Shown: positions 34,502 to 43,906, numbered from the stretch's first letter. The stretch is DNA of 64,000 nt from CAVYUC01 sp963783085 (GCA_963783085.1 CAWAMJ010000020.1:124001-188000); one strand, 5' to 3'. The notes: generated from the sequence alone by a model not told the origin. Numbers and translations are program-made.

Positions 34502-37090
34502 ATGACACAATACATTAAAGCGCCTTTCAACTTTGTACCCCTCAACGAAAAAGTATTTTTTCCAAAATGGGCTAACGAAGTTTCTCACGATATTCCGTTC
34601 AGCGATGGCGAAAGCGGCGAAATAGAGTTGGAACTCGAAGCCAAAACACCCATTTTTGTGCGCAACGGGCATACCAAAGAAGACGCCGAAGCCGAAGCCA
34701 AAAACGACAATTACGTTTCTTTTAGTAAAGATGCCGAAGGTAACTATTTCATTCCCGGCACCTCGGTAAAAGGCATGATCCGGAATGTGCTGGAAATTAT
34801 GAGTTTTGGGAAGATGAATCTTAATCCAAGAATGAAGTATGCTACCAGAGAATGGGATAACCCAAAGATTTTTGACCTAAAGCAAGTATCAGAACAAAAC
34901 AAAGTATGCTGTGGTTACCTGAAGCGTAAAAATGGTATGGTAATCATTGAAAATCATGGGAAACCGTTTCGAATCAACCACAAGCGAATTGATGAGTTTT
35001 TAAATTCCTCTTTTTTAAAAGAATACTTCAGTTGGCAAAACAAAGATGGTCTGAATAAACCAATTGACAAGTTGGATCCCAAAACAGCTAAGTTTAAATA
35101 CCATTTACTTACTAAAAATAAAGTTGATTTAAACCTCTTGAAAAATATACGTTTTGCTTTAGATAATGAATATTGCAATGAACATCAACCCCGAAGGTTA
35201 AAATTTGATAATTCCGGGGAAATTAAAGGCGATATTGTTTTTACAGGGCAACCGGATCAATGGACAAGTGACTTGCAGTCGCAACGAGAAAAAGCAAAAG
35301 GGAAGGGTAAATTTTATGAGTTTGTATTTGATGCTGAGCTTGATATTGAAAATCCAACAATTGATGTGTCTGAGTTATTGTTTAACCAATTTGAATTTTA
35401 CAACAAAGATTCCGATGACTGGAATTACTGGAAATATAAGTTTAACAAAGGCGAAAATATACCTATATTTTTCAGGCACGAGAAAGGTATTCTCAAAGAT
35501 TTTGGAATGGCATTTCTTTATAAAATTCCATTCAAATTCAGTCCAAACGATTTGAGCAAACGTACTCAAATAAATTTTGACGAAAACAAACCCGATTTAC
35601 CGGAATTAATCTTTGGTTTCACCAATAAAAAACTTCATCCTAATCGTAAAGAAAATTATAGTGCAAAAGGAAGAGTACAATTTTCAAAGTTTAATGCTTC
35701 TCTTAATACAGAAGAATCTGCTGAATTAAAAACAACCCTGGGTTCTCCAAAGGCTTCCTATTATCCGTTGTACATTCATCAAACCAAAGGTGAGACTGGA
35801 AAAGTTCCCCAAAAAACAGAACAGAAAGGAAAGAAAACTATCAATTATTACGATTATGAAACTTACCATAATTCAAATGCAAGAATCTCTGGCTGGAAAA
35901 GATATCCGGTGAAAGATTTGGCAACGCCACAACCAACAGAAAATGAAGAACTCGATACGCGTTTTAAGCCATTGCCTACCGGAACAAAATTTACCGGGAA
36001 AGTACATTTTCACAATTTGAAGCCTGTAGAACTTGGGGCTTTGTTATCTGCGTTGACTTTTCATGGAAACGAGGATAAACTTTTCCACCAAATTGGTATG
36101 GGCAAACCTCAGGGTTTCGGTAAAATCAAAATCAGCAAACTTTCCCTTAATTCCTCAAAATCTGAACGCTTTTTTTTATCGGCATTCGAAAATGAAATGG
36201 AGAGACAATTTGAAAATAAATGGCTAAACTCAAATCAAATTACAGAGTTGTTAACAATGGCCAATGATAAACCATCTAAGCTTAATGACCTTTCATTGGA
36301 TTACATGAAAATGAGCATGACTTCTGATGAAAATGAATTCTCTAAAGCCAAAGAATTTGGCGAATATCTTGAACGCTATACCAATTTAAGTAAATCAAAA
36401 TTTTCTCCTGAATCGATTGCAAGTAAATTGGAACAAGAGGAAATTGAACGGAAAAAGGAAATTGCAAAACGATTAAACAAAAAAGTAGAAGTATGGTTAA
36501 TGGAATTAGAAAAAAGTATTGAGATAAATGATATTCAAAAGGCTGCCGATATTATCAACTCAATTACTGAGAAGATTGATGGCTACGAAGAATACATAGA
36601 TAATCTTACCAGGTTTGATGATTTCAAAAAGATGTTTTTTCGCATGAAAGAATATTCTGACTTGATAAATGCAGTAGAAAGCCTTGTGACCAATGAAGAA
36701 TGGCAAAAAGCAAAACTATTGCTTATCGATAAAGTTTTACCCTTTTACGATGAGTATAAGGAAGAGATTGAAGAAAAGATTGCTTACTGCAAAATAAAGG
36801 AAGGTGATTCAATTTCTTTTAACGATTCGATTGATTTAGAATTGACAATAGATAAAAACAAAGGAAAAATCCAGAATTATCTGAATAAAAAAGGAAAACT
36901 GAAACAATTGCCGGAAAACGACCACAATGATTTCTACAATGCATTAAAAATATGGTATGATCTCGATCCAAAGAAAAATAAAAAGGAATGGACTGAATTT
37001 AACTTTAAACGTTCAATTTGGAAGGATTACATATTAAAATGGGTCGGTGAAGAAAGAGCTAAAGATTTTTTTAACCAATTATTTCAATAG
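34502..37090 (+). CDS. Large RAMP protein, TIGR03986-like, with helical C-terminal extension
   Basis: An 862-residue RAMP. N-terminal domain: FNFVPLNEKVFFPKWANEVS, TPIFVRNGHTKEDAEAEAKN, then FIPGTSVKGMIRNVLEIMS. Around residues 480-555 a second RAMP-like segment ends in the glycine loop IGMGKPQGFGKIKISKL. Residues ~560-862 are almost wholly helical and highly charged (EFGEYLERYTNLSKSKFSPE; EQEEIERKKEIAKRLNKKVE), not part of a known RAMP fold. TIGR03986 proteins occur in III-D-type loci. It probably builds part of the crRNA backbone; the tail could supply a small-subunit function. It is followed 4 bases later by the next gene. Confidence 0.82.
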   Translation: MTQYIKAPFNFVPLNEKVFFPKWANEVSHDIPFSDGESGEIELELEAKTPIFVRNGHTKEDAEAEAKNDNYVSFSKDAEGNYFIPGTSVKGMIRNVLEIMSFGKMNLNPRMKYATREWDNPKIFDLKQVSEQNKVCCGYLKRKNGMVIIENHGKPFRINHKRIDEFLNSSFLKEYFSWQNKDGLNKPIDKLDPKTAKFKYHLLTKNKVDLNLLKNIRFALDNEYCNEHQPRRLKFDNSGEIKGDIVFTGQPDQWTSDLQSQREKAKGKGKFYEFVFDAELDIENPTIDVSELLFNQFEFYNKDSDDWNYWKYKFNKGENIPIFFRHEKGILKDFGMAFLYKIPFKFSPNDLSKRTQINFDENKPDLPELIFGFTNKKLHPNRKENYSAKGRVQFSKFNASLNTEESAELKTTLGSPKASYYPLYIHQTKGETGKVPQKTEQKGKKTINYYDYETYHNSNARISGWKRYPVKDLATPQPTENEELDTRFKPLPTGTKFTGKVHFHNLKPVELGALLSALTFHGNEDKLFHQIGMGKPQGFGKIKISKLSLNSSKSERFFLSAFENEMERQFENKWLNSNQITELLTMANDKPSKLNDLSLDYMKMSMTSDENEFSKAKEFGEYLERYTNLSKSKFSPESIASKLEQEEIERKKEIAKRLNKKVEVWLMELEKSIEINDIQKAADIINSITEKIDGYEEYIDNLTRFDDFKKMFFRMKEYSDLINAVESLVTNEEWQKAKLLLIDKVLPFYDEYKEEIEEKIAYCKIKEGDSISFNDSIDLELTIDKNKGKIQNYLNKKGKLKQLPENDHNDFYNALKIWYDLDPKKNKKEWTEFNFKRSIWKDYILKWVGEERAKDFFNQLFQ

Positions 37091-37094
37091 CACC

Positions 37095-37571
37095 ATGCAA
37101 AACTACCTCACCTACCTCATTTCCGACATGCGCCAGGCCGCCGCGCGGGTGCCGCAGTCGCCAATTCCTGAAGGGGAGTTCGACCCCGATTATATGCTGG
37201 AGCTTGAAGAAAGCGCCGAAAAACCCATGAGCCAGTGGTTTGGCCTCGAAAAGGAAACATTTCCGCCTTCGGAACAATTGTCGATAGAACAACTGGAACT
37301 CATGGCCGATGAGTTTGAGCAACTTTGGGCGGCATATTCTTTCTATCCCGATTTTCCGGATGGATTGCCCGCCAAACGCCGCTACGAACTCATGCGCGAA
37401 TACCTCGACCACCCTACTCAGCATTGGCCGGGCGGATGGCAGCACCATTTTGAGTTTTGCGACTATGAACCCGAAAATTGCCCCTTTGGTGCAGAGTTCT
37501 GTAATTGCAAGGATTTTGAAGATGATGAAATGGAAATAAAATCAAAAAAAAGTGGCGAGTTGCCATTCTAA
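37095..37571 (+). CDS. Uncharacterised acidic Cys-containing protein of the cas operon
   Basis: A 158-residue acidic protein starting MQNYLTYLISDMRQAAARVP. The first half is helical (SIEQLELMADEFEQLWAAYS); the second carries a conserved-looking block RYELMREYLDHPTQHWPGGW and a Cys cluster CDYEPENCPFGAEFCNC that could bind zinc. No known Cas family is recognised. It starts 4 bases after the large RAMP gene, so it is co-transcribed with the effector complex. It is a candidate new component or regulator. Confidence 0.7.
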   Translation: MQNYLTYLISDMRQAAARVPQSPIPEGEFDPDYMLELEESAEKPMSQWFGLEKETFPPSEQLSIEQLELMADEFEQLWAAYSFYPDFPDGLPAKRRYELMREYLDHPTQHWPGGWQHHFEFCDYEPENCPFGAEFCNCKDFEDDEMEIKSKKSGELPF

Positions 37572-37633
37572 AAATCGTTGTTCAAAAACTACAAAAACAA
37601 GGTTAAACTGTTGTTTAAAAACTACAAAGTAAC

Positions 37634-38017
37634 ATGCTGATAAATTGTTCAAACCATCCCTCCTCGTCTTGGGGCGAAAAACAAAAAAATGCTGCCGCCC
37701 AATACGGGGGCATCACAGATTTAACTTTCCCGGTTATCGATCCGGAAGCAGAAACCGATGCCGTGGCGCTTTTGGCCGAACTGTATGAAGTGAAAATACG
37801 CCGTTTGCTGGGTACGGAAAATACCGGCGCTTTTGCCGTGCATCTTATGGGCGAACTTACTTTCTGCTTCGCGCTGGTTGCCCGTCTGCAAAATGCCGGG
37901 ATTACGTGCCTGGCTTCAACCACCCGGCGCGAAATAATTGAGAATGGAAACGGAAGCAAAACATCGAAATTCGAATTTGTACGGTTTCGGGAATATCCAT
38001 ATTTAAAAGTTCATTAG
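37634..38017 (+). CDS. Small Rossmann-like CRISPR-associated protein (possible Csx15/Csx20-type)
   Basis: A 127-residue protein: MLINCSNHPSSSWGEKQKNA, DLTFPVIDPEAETDAVALLA, VHLMGELTFCFALVARLQNA, GITCLASTTRREIIENGNG and FEFVRFREYPYLK. The alternating strand/helix pattern with a short Gly-Glu turn and a conserved TTRR resembles the single-domain CARF-like proteins (Csx15, Csx20) that bind or degrade cyclic oligoadenylates, but I cannot assign it to a family. Placement directly before two CARF effectors fits a ring-nuclease off-switch (inference). Confidence 0.6.
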   Translation: MLINCSNHPSSSWGEKQKNAAAQYGGITDLTFPVIDPEAETDAVALLAELYEVKIRRLLGTENTGAFAVHLMGELTFCFALVARLQNAGITCLASTTRREIIENGNGSKTSKFEFVRFREYPYLKVH

Positions 38018-38019
38018 TT

Positions 38020-39123
38020 ATGTTGCATTATCATATTTCTCTCGTTGGCGGCCAGCCAATGCCGGTTTATCAGGGTATAATCCACACAAATCCTGACAAG
38101 GTGCTTCTTGTTTGTTCAGATAAAACATACAAAGATGCAAAAGGAATAAAAAATGAATTAAAAGGGGTTGATTTGGAAATTGTTGAATTTAATCCAGTAA
38201 ATCTTGAAGTAATTCAAAAACAAATTGACACCACCAAAAATAAAATTCCTGTGGATGCAACTTTGTCAGTAAATATTACCGGGGGAACTAAACCGTGGTC
38301 GGTAATGCTTTACAATGAGTTTATACAAAGAAAACAGACCTCAGTGTTTTACATTGATCAAAATAACAGGCTTTGGAACTTCTCTGACGGGACTAATTCT
38401 TTTGTGAACTTCGACCTTGACTTGCAATTCAGACTTAATGGCAATCCATTGATCACTTTTAATCCGATTGAAACTTATTCAAAGGAAGATATTCAGGCAA
38501 TTAGAAAAATAAAACTTCTTCGTAAAGAAAATTATTCTGATTTTTTAAAAATTACCAGCTACCTCCAGAAAAATCCCAATAAAAACAAATATCAAACAGA
38601 AAGCGGTTCGTCTATTGAGTGGATTCCAGAGAAAAAAGCTTTTAATTGCTTTATACAAAACAAGAAATCAAATAAAGAGTTCTTGCTGAAATCCAATAAC
38701 ATACGGAATCTCCTTTTGAATACAGGTTGGTTTGAATTGGAAGTTGCCGTATTGCTGTCAAAATGGTCAAAATCAAGTGACATACGGTTAAATTGTCGTT
38801 TCCCAGCCAAGTCAAAAGGGGATAAAAATGAAATTGATATCGTAGTTAATCTGGGTAATAAAATTCTTTTTGTTGAGTGTAAGACACAGATTTTCGATAT
38901 GACTGATCTTGATAAGTTTGCATCTGCCGTAAAAGTATATGGTGGATTGGGGAGTAAAATGTTGTTTATAACGGAAAGCAAAATGAAGGATAAAGCAATT
39001 GAAAAATGTACTGATCATGGAATCATGTTCTTTAGCCTGCAAAATACATTAAACGCTGAATTATCGGAAAAAATGTTATTTGCTCTTTTAGACAATGAAT
39101 TATTAAAAATAAATGCGAAATAA
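38020..39123 (+). CDS. Card1/Can2-type CARF nuclease (DUF1887-like)
   Basis: A 367-residue protein. The N-terminal CARF domain (MLHYHISLVGGQPMPVYQGI, KVLLVCSDKT, DATLSVNITGGTKPWSVMLY) carries the Thr/Gly-rich ligand loop NITGGTKP of DUF1887/Card1. The C-terminal PD-(D/E)xK domain has D273 in NEIDIVVN and E286-C-K288 in ILFVECKTQ, followed by GSKMLFITES. Card1/Can2 enzymes are activated by cyclic tetra-adenylate and cut single-stranded DNA and RNA or nick DNA. It is 2 bases after the small Rossmann-like gene and 2 bases before the Csx1-type gene, so all belong to one signalling module fed by Cas10. Confidence 0.88.
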   Translation: MLHYHISLVGGQPMPVYQGIIHTNPDKVLLVCSDKTYKDAKGIKNELKGVDLEIVEFNPVNLEVIQKQIDTTKNKIPVDATLSVNITGGTKPWSVMLYNEFIQRKQTSVFYIDQNNRLWNFSDGTNSFVNFDLDLQFRLNGNPLITFNPIETYSKEDIQAIRKIKLLRKENYSDFLKITSYLQKNPNKNKYQTESGSSIEWIPEKKAFNCFIQNKKSNKEFLLKSNNIRNLLLNTGWFELEVAVLLSKWSKSSDIRLNCRFPAKSKGDKNEIDIVVNLGNKILFVECKTQIFDMTDLDKFASAVKVYGGLGSKMLFITESKMKDKAIEKCTDHGIMFFSLQNTLNAELSEKMLFALLDNELLKINAK

Positions 39124-39125
39124 AC

Positions 39126-40388
39126 ATGGCACGAAAAGTATTTATGTCGGTATTAGGTACCACCTTATATGAGAAATGTAAGTATTACATAGAAGATCGA
39201 AAGAATTCTATCGAATCATTTTTTATACAGGATGCTACAATTCAGTTGCAATGTCATCATTGGAAGGAGGATGATGAAATAGTCATTTTTACTACAAATC
39301 AAGCTTTTGAACTGAATTACACAGAATCAATTACAGAGCGATTCAATTATAAATTAAATTCATCTGTTCAATATTTTGGTCTGGAAAAAGTATTGAAGGA
39401 GTTAAATTTAAATATACCTTTTAAATATGTGCCAATCAAAGACGGAAATTCAGAAGAAGAAATCTGGGATAATTTTGAGACAATTTATAGAGAATTACAA
39501 GAGCATGACGAAATTTATTTTGATATCACGCATTCGTTTCGTTATCTTCCTATGCTTTTAATGATTTTGCTTTCATATTCTGAGTTTCTTAAAAAAACAA
39601 AGGTAATGTCTGTGACTTATGGTAATTATGAAATGTCGAAAAAAAACGATGGTTTTGCACCAATTATGGATTTGATGCCTTTGGTTCTTTTGAAAGATTG
39701 GTCACTGGCTGCAAGTAATTTCGAACAGTTTGGAGACCTTAATGCTATCAGTGAATTATGTCAGCAATCCTTGAGACCAATTTTAAAGGTTGCAAGGGGA
39801 AACGATGAGGTTGCCACAGCAGTAAACGCCTTTAGTAGAGACTTACCTGGGTTCATTGCCACTATAAAAACATGCCGGGGCGTCGAAATTATCTCTGGCG
39901 AGAAAGCTATTAAATTGGAAAAAAGAATAGCTAAGGTCGAAGAAACCTCACTTGCCCCGTTTAATCCAATTTTCTCACGCATTAAATCGCAAATAAAACA
40001 ATTTGCATTATCCAACAATATCAAAAATGGATTTATTGCAGTCGATTGGTGTATTAAAAATGGTTCGGTACAACAGGGATTAACAATTCTTCAGGAATCC
40101 ATAATTTCCCTTGTATGTGAATCGGAAAAATTAGAAATAATTAATGAGACGAACAGAATGATAGTTGGTAGTGCATTTAAAATTCTTGAAAAAAAATATC
40201 CTGAAACAAGTTGGGAAGGAGAATGCGCAAAAAAAGAGAACATTGCCTTAACGCGAAGGTTGTGCAAAAACACGATAGTAAAAACGTTATTTCCAGAATT
40301 TGCTGCATTAACCAATTCACGTAATGATATTAACCATTGCGGAATGAGGATTCCCCTTCAAAAGCTAATAAATTCGAAAAAAATCTAA
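39126..40388 (+). CDS. csx1: Csx1-type CARF-HEPN ribonuclease
   Basis: A 420-residue protein. N-terminal CARF domain: VFMSVLGTTLYEKCKYYIED and the DxTH motif region D133-I-T-H-S-F-R139 (FDITHSFRYLPMLLMILL), typical of Csx1/Csx2. The C-terminal helical part ends with the HEPN motif R399-N-D-I-N-H404 (SRNDINHCG), the catalytic Arg-x4-His of ribonucleases. On binding cyclic oligoadenylate it should cut RNA non-specifically. As the second CARF effector it duplicates the signal output of the locus. Confidence 0.92.
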   Translation: MARKVFMSVLGTTLYEKCKYYIEDRKNSIESFFIQDATIQLQCHHWKEDDEIVIFTTNQAFELNYTESITERFNYKLNSSVQYFGLEKVLKELNLNIPFKYVPIKDGNSEEEIWDNFETIYRELQEHDEIYFDITHSFRYLPMLLMILLSYSEFLKKTKVMSVTYGNYEMSKKNDGFAPIMDLMPLVLLKDWSLAASNFEQFGDLNAISELCQQSLRPILKVARGNDEVATAVNAFSRDLPGFIATIKTCRGVEIISGEKAIKLEKRIAKVEETSLAPFNPIFSRIKSQIKQFALSNNIKNGFIAVDWCIKNGSVQQGLTILQESIISLVCESEKLEIINETNRMIVGSAFKILEKKYPETSWEGECAKKENIALTRRLCKNTIVKTLFPEFAALTNSRNDINHCGMRIPLQKLINSKKI

Positions 40389-40442
40389 AAGAATTATATT
40401 TTTCTGTTCTTACAAAAACAGCAAATAGTTAATTCATCAACC

Positions 40443-41837
40443 ATGTCCATCACCACCTACATTCCTTACACCCCCACCACCGGCCAGTGGGTAGCCATTC
40501 AAAAGCTCGGTGTATTTTTTGATAACACCAACCATGTTTTTATCCTGAAAGGGTATGCAGGCACCGGGAAAACCACGTTGCTCAAAGGAGTACTTGACTA
40601 CCTCGATTCCATTAAGCGGCCCAGCCGCCTGATGGCATACACCGGCAGGGCTGCACGTGTGATGGCGCAAAAAACCGGCAGAAATGCTTCCACCATACAC
40701 AGTTCTATTTATGAACTCGACGGGCTGAAAAGCGTGGTGGACGAAAACACCAAAACTCTCGCTTTTAAGCTGCGCCCCAATCCTGATCATCCGGATACAA
40801 TTTATTTTATCGACGAGGCCTCCATGATCTCCGATAAATACGAGCACAGTCAGGGCCTGCTCTTCGACGATGGCCGGTTTCTCGACCACATCTTCCGTTA
40901 TATCGGAAACCGAAAATTGGTTTTTCTTGGCGACGATGCCCAACTGCCGCCCTACAACAGCAATATTATTCCGGCCCTGTCGGCTGAATACCTCACGGAA
41001 CGCTACAAAAAACAAGTAATCGAAACAGCGCTCACCGAGGTAAAAAGGCAAACCGATGCCTGGGGAATAATTGGCAATGCCACCGCTCTGCGCGAAAATC
41101 TTTTCTCCGGGAGCATCCCACCGCTGGGCATAAACAAAAATCTTGGCACTGATATCAGGGTGGAAAACAACATCTGGATTGCTGCCGGAAAATATGCACA
41201 GTTAATCCAAAACCAAAAGGAAGAACTAGCTGTGCTTATTGTGCTTTCAAATGGTTCGGCTCATTACCTCAACTGTCAGGTGCGCAACCGGCTGTATAAA
41301 AAAAACGATGTCCCGCTGCAACCTGGCGAATGGTTAATGGTTATCCAAAATAACTACTACACCGGCTACAACAACGGGCAGCACCTGCGGCTGAAATCGT
41401 TTTCAGACACCGGTGAAAAAGTAGGAAGCATTTCGCTTATCGACGCGGTTACGGTTGATCCACATACCGGGAAAGAAAAAGAAGTAAAAATTGTAAAGAA
41501 CCTGCTATTTAGGGCTTCACCATATTTGGAACCGGAAGAGGAAAAAGCCTTCACCGTAGATTTTGCCCGCCGGATGAAAAAGAGGGGAATCAGGCCCAAA
41601 ACAGAAAGTTTTATCCGGTACATGCAGAATGACAAACGGTTTAATGCGCTGAAGGTGAAGTTCGGCTATGCAATAACCTGCCATAAAGCCCAGGGCGGTG
41701 AATGGGAGAATGTGTTCCTGAACATCGAACCGGCATTGATGAACCAGTCGCGCGAAAACCAGTACAGGTGGTTATACACTGCGATCACCCGCGCCTCGAA
41801 AAGTTTGGTAATACCACAACACAATATTTTATCTTGA
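40443..41837 (+). CDS. SF1 DNA helicase (RecD2/Dda-like) between effector and adaptation genes
   Basis: A 464-residue SF1 helicase. Motif I FILKGYAGTGKTTLLKGV (~res 33-50), motif Ia YTGRAARVMAQKTG, motif II YFIDEASMISD, motif III LVFLGDDAQLPPYNS, and C-terminal motifs V-VI YAITCHKAQGGEWENVFL and RWLYTAITRASKSLVI. The order and length match Dda/RecD-like 5'-3' helicases. It is on the same strand, 54 bases after the Csx1 gene and 37 before cas1, followed by a prim-pol and cas2. A role in supplying or processing prespacer DNA is an inference from context. Confidence 0.9.
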   Translation: MSITTYIPYTPTTGQWVAIQKLGVFFDNTNHVFILKGYAGTGKTTLLKGVLDYLDSIKRPSRLMAYTGRAARVMAQKTGRNASTIHSSIYELDGLKSVVDENTKTLAFKLRPNPDHPDTIYFIDEASMISDKYEHSQGLLFDDGRFLDHIFRYIGNRKLVFLGDDAQLPPYNSNIIPALSAEYLTERYKKQVIETALTEVKRQTDAWGIIGNATALRENLFSGSIPPLGINKNLGTDIRVENNIWIAAGKYAQLIQNQKEELAVLIVLSNGSAHYLNCQVRNRLYKKNDVPLQPGEWLMVIQNNYYTGYNNGQHLRLKSFSDTGEKVGSISLIDAVTVDPHTGKEKEVKIVKNLLFRASPYLEPEEEKAFTVDFARRMKKRGIRPKTESFIRYMQNDKRFNALKVKFGYAITCHKAQGGEWENVFLNIEPALMNQSRENQYRWLYTAITRASKSLVIPQHNILS

Positions 41838-41874
41838 AAACCGGAACTTTAAACTTTGAACTTTAAACTCAATT

Positions 41875-42855
41875 ATGGAACTTGTGCTTAATACTTACGG
41901 AACCAGCCTTGTGAAAGACAACGATACGTTCCTTGTAATACACCCCGACGGGAAGCAGCGTATCCATCCTTCAGGAATAAAAAGTATTATTATTTCAAAA
42001 GGGGCAAACATAACAAGTGATGCCGCTTTACTGGCCATCGAACACGAAATTGAAGTCCTCTTTGTTGATAAAGCCGGAAATCCAAAAGGCCGAATCTGGA
42101 GCCACAAATACGGTTCGGTGTCAACCATCAGGAAGGGGCAGATAGAATTCACCTTTTCAAAAGATGCCATAAACTGGATTAAAACCATGATTATGCACAA
42201 AATGGAAAACCAGCAGGCATTGTTATTATCGATGAATTCTGAAACCGGGGCCGACCGGGAACGCATAAAAACAGCCATCGCCCGCATTGAGGATTATCGC
42301 GCCAAAACCGGCACGCTCGACGGTGAAGTAATTCCTGATATCGCCGCAGGCCTGCGTGGTTGGGAAGGGGCTGCCTCGCGTATCTATTTCGAAACAGTCA
42401 ATCTCTTCCTGCCAGGGGCATTTAAAATTACCGGCCGGAAACAACACCCTGCAACCGATCTTTGCAATTGCCTCCTCAATTATGCCTACGGAATATTGTA
42501 TGGAAAAATCGAAGGCGCACTGATAAAAGCCGGAATCGATCCTTATGTGGGCGTATTCCACCGCGACGACTATAACCGGCCCGTGCTGGTGTTCGATGTG
42601 ATTGAACGTTTTAGGGTATGGGCCGATTATGTGGTATTTTCCCTCGTCCGCCAGGAAGTAATTAACGAAGATTGTTACAGCATCCGCGACGATGGTTCAT
42701 ACTGGCTTGAGGGGCTTGGAAAAAGGATTCTTATCCAAAGCATGAATGACTACCTCGGTGAAGTGGTGCAGGAAAAAGCAGTCAACCGTTCCCGGCTTGC
42801 TCATATCGATTTATTTGCCCAACATCTTGCCCAAAAATTTAAGAAATATGGATAA
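41875..42855 (+). CDS. cas1: CRISPR integrase Cas1
   Basis: A 326-residue Cas1. Catalytic positions: E164 in LRGWEGAASRIYFE, H229 in YVGVFHRDDYNRP, and D241/E244 in LVFDVIERFRVWAD. The N-terminal beta domain (LVLNTYGTSLVKDNDTFLVI) and EHEIEVLFVDKAGNPKGR are typical. Cas1 with Cas2 inserts new spacers at the leader end of the array. No reverse transcriptase fusion is present; a separate prim-pol follows instead. Confidence 0.96.
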   Translation: MELVLNTYGTSLVKDNDTFLVIHPDGKQRIHPSGIKSIIISKGANITSDAALLAIEHEIEVLFVDKAGNPKGRIWSHKYGSVSTIRKGQIEFTFSKDAINWIKTMIMHKMENQQALLLSMNSETGADRERIKTAIARIEDYRAKTGTLDGEVIPDIAAGLRGWEGAASRIYFETVNLFLPGAFKITGRKQHPATDLCNCLLNYAYGILYGKIEGALIKAGIDPYVGVFHRDDYNRPVLVFDVIERFRVWADYVVFSLVRQEVINEDCYSIRDDGSYWLEGLGKRILIQSMNDYLGEVVQEKAVNRSRLAHIDLFAQHLAQKFKKYG

Positions 42856-42902
42856 TCCTGAATTTAAACTTTGAACTTTAAACCCGAAACTTTAAACTCA
42901 TT

Positions 42903-43906
42903 ATGTTACAAGCCGGAAAATGTATTTACCAATCCTCCGACCCCCTCGTTAAAGTGACGCCCGAATACCTTTTTCATGCCGTAAAAAACGCAAAACCGGC
43001 AATTGCCTCGGCAATCAGGCAACTCCGGCTGGTCCGGAATATCGATGTCAAGCAGTACCAGTTGCTGAAACGTGATTTGCCTTATGTGGTTACCGGTATT
43101 TTCCACCCCCCGGTGCGCCGTACCGAAAATTTTGCCTGGGCAAACCATTTTATCCTCGATATCGACCATCTGTCAGTGAAGGAGACAAATCCCGAAGCAG
43201 TAAAGGCAACGTTGAATCCGATCCCCGCATTCTGCTTATGTTTGTTTCGCCCAGCGAAGACGGATTGAAAATACTGTTTCGCCTTTCGGAAAAAATGTAT
43301 GACCATGCACGTTATTCCATTTTTTACCGTGCATTTACCGATGCGTTTTCAAAACAATACAACCTGCAACAGGTGGCCGATACACGCACCTCCGATGTTA
43401 CACGGGCTTGTTTTATCTCACTCGACCCGGAGGTTTACTACAACCCGAACGCCGAACCGGTAATGCCCGAAAGTTTTGTCGACTTTAACAATTACCTGGA
43501 CGTAAAACAATTAAAAGCAAACTGGAAGGAAAAAGAGAAAACAGAGCGCGCAGACAATCCACCTCCCGAAAAACCACAACTGGAGGACGAGGCCCTGGAA
43601 AAGATTAAAAAAACGCTAAACCCCAACTTTAAACCCCGGCGCGAAAAACAAATTTATGTGCCCGAACAAATTGAAACTGTTACGGAAAATGTGATGGCGA
43701 AAATGCTTGAACACGAAATAGCCACCACCGAAATAATCAATATCCATTACGGGAAGAAATTTAAATTTGCACTGGGCCGAAAACAGGCCGAGGTAAATCT
43801 TTTCTACGGAAAAAAGGGGTTCACCCCCGTCATTTCGCCGCGCGCCGGAACTCATCCGGAGCTGAACGAAATTTGCCGGCAGTTGCTGGCACAATGGTAC
43901 ATGTAA
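42903..43906 (+). pseudogene. CRISPR-associated primase-polymerase (CAPP, AEP family), frameshifted
   Basis: Two frames join into one ~333-residue protein. The first (42903-43268) holds the primase motif FILDIDHL (D86, D88); the second (43238-43906) holds SPSEDGLKILFRL and SDVTRACFISLDPEVYYNP, the sugar-selecting and third metal motifs of BT4734/VirE-N-type archaeo-eukaryotic primases seen in CAPP proteins. Just before LLMFVSPSEDG, the frame needs one more base near 43218-43219 (AAT-CC-GAT), so one base is missing. CAPPs have primase and polymerase activity and are linked to adaptation with Cas1 and Cas2 (published for Marinitoga). Its stop overlaps the cas2 start (TAATG). Confidence 0.87.

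Noticed and set aside
41875..42855. Possible reverse transcriptase-Cas1 fusion
   Set aside because: Cas1 is 326 residues with its own start and no reverse-transcriptase motifs upstream; the neighbour is a helicase.
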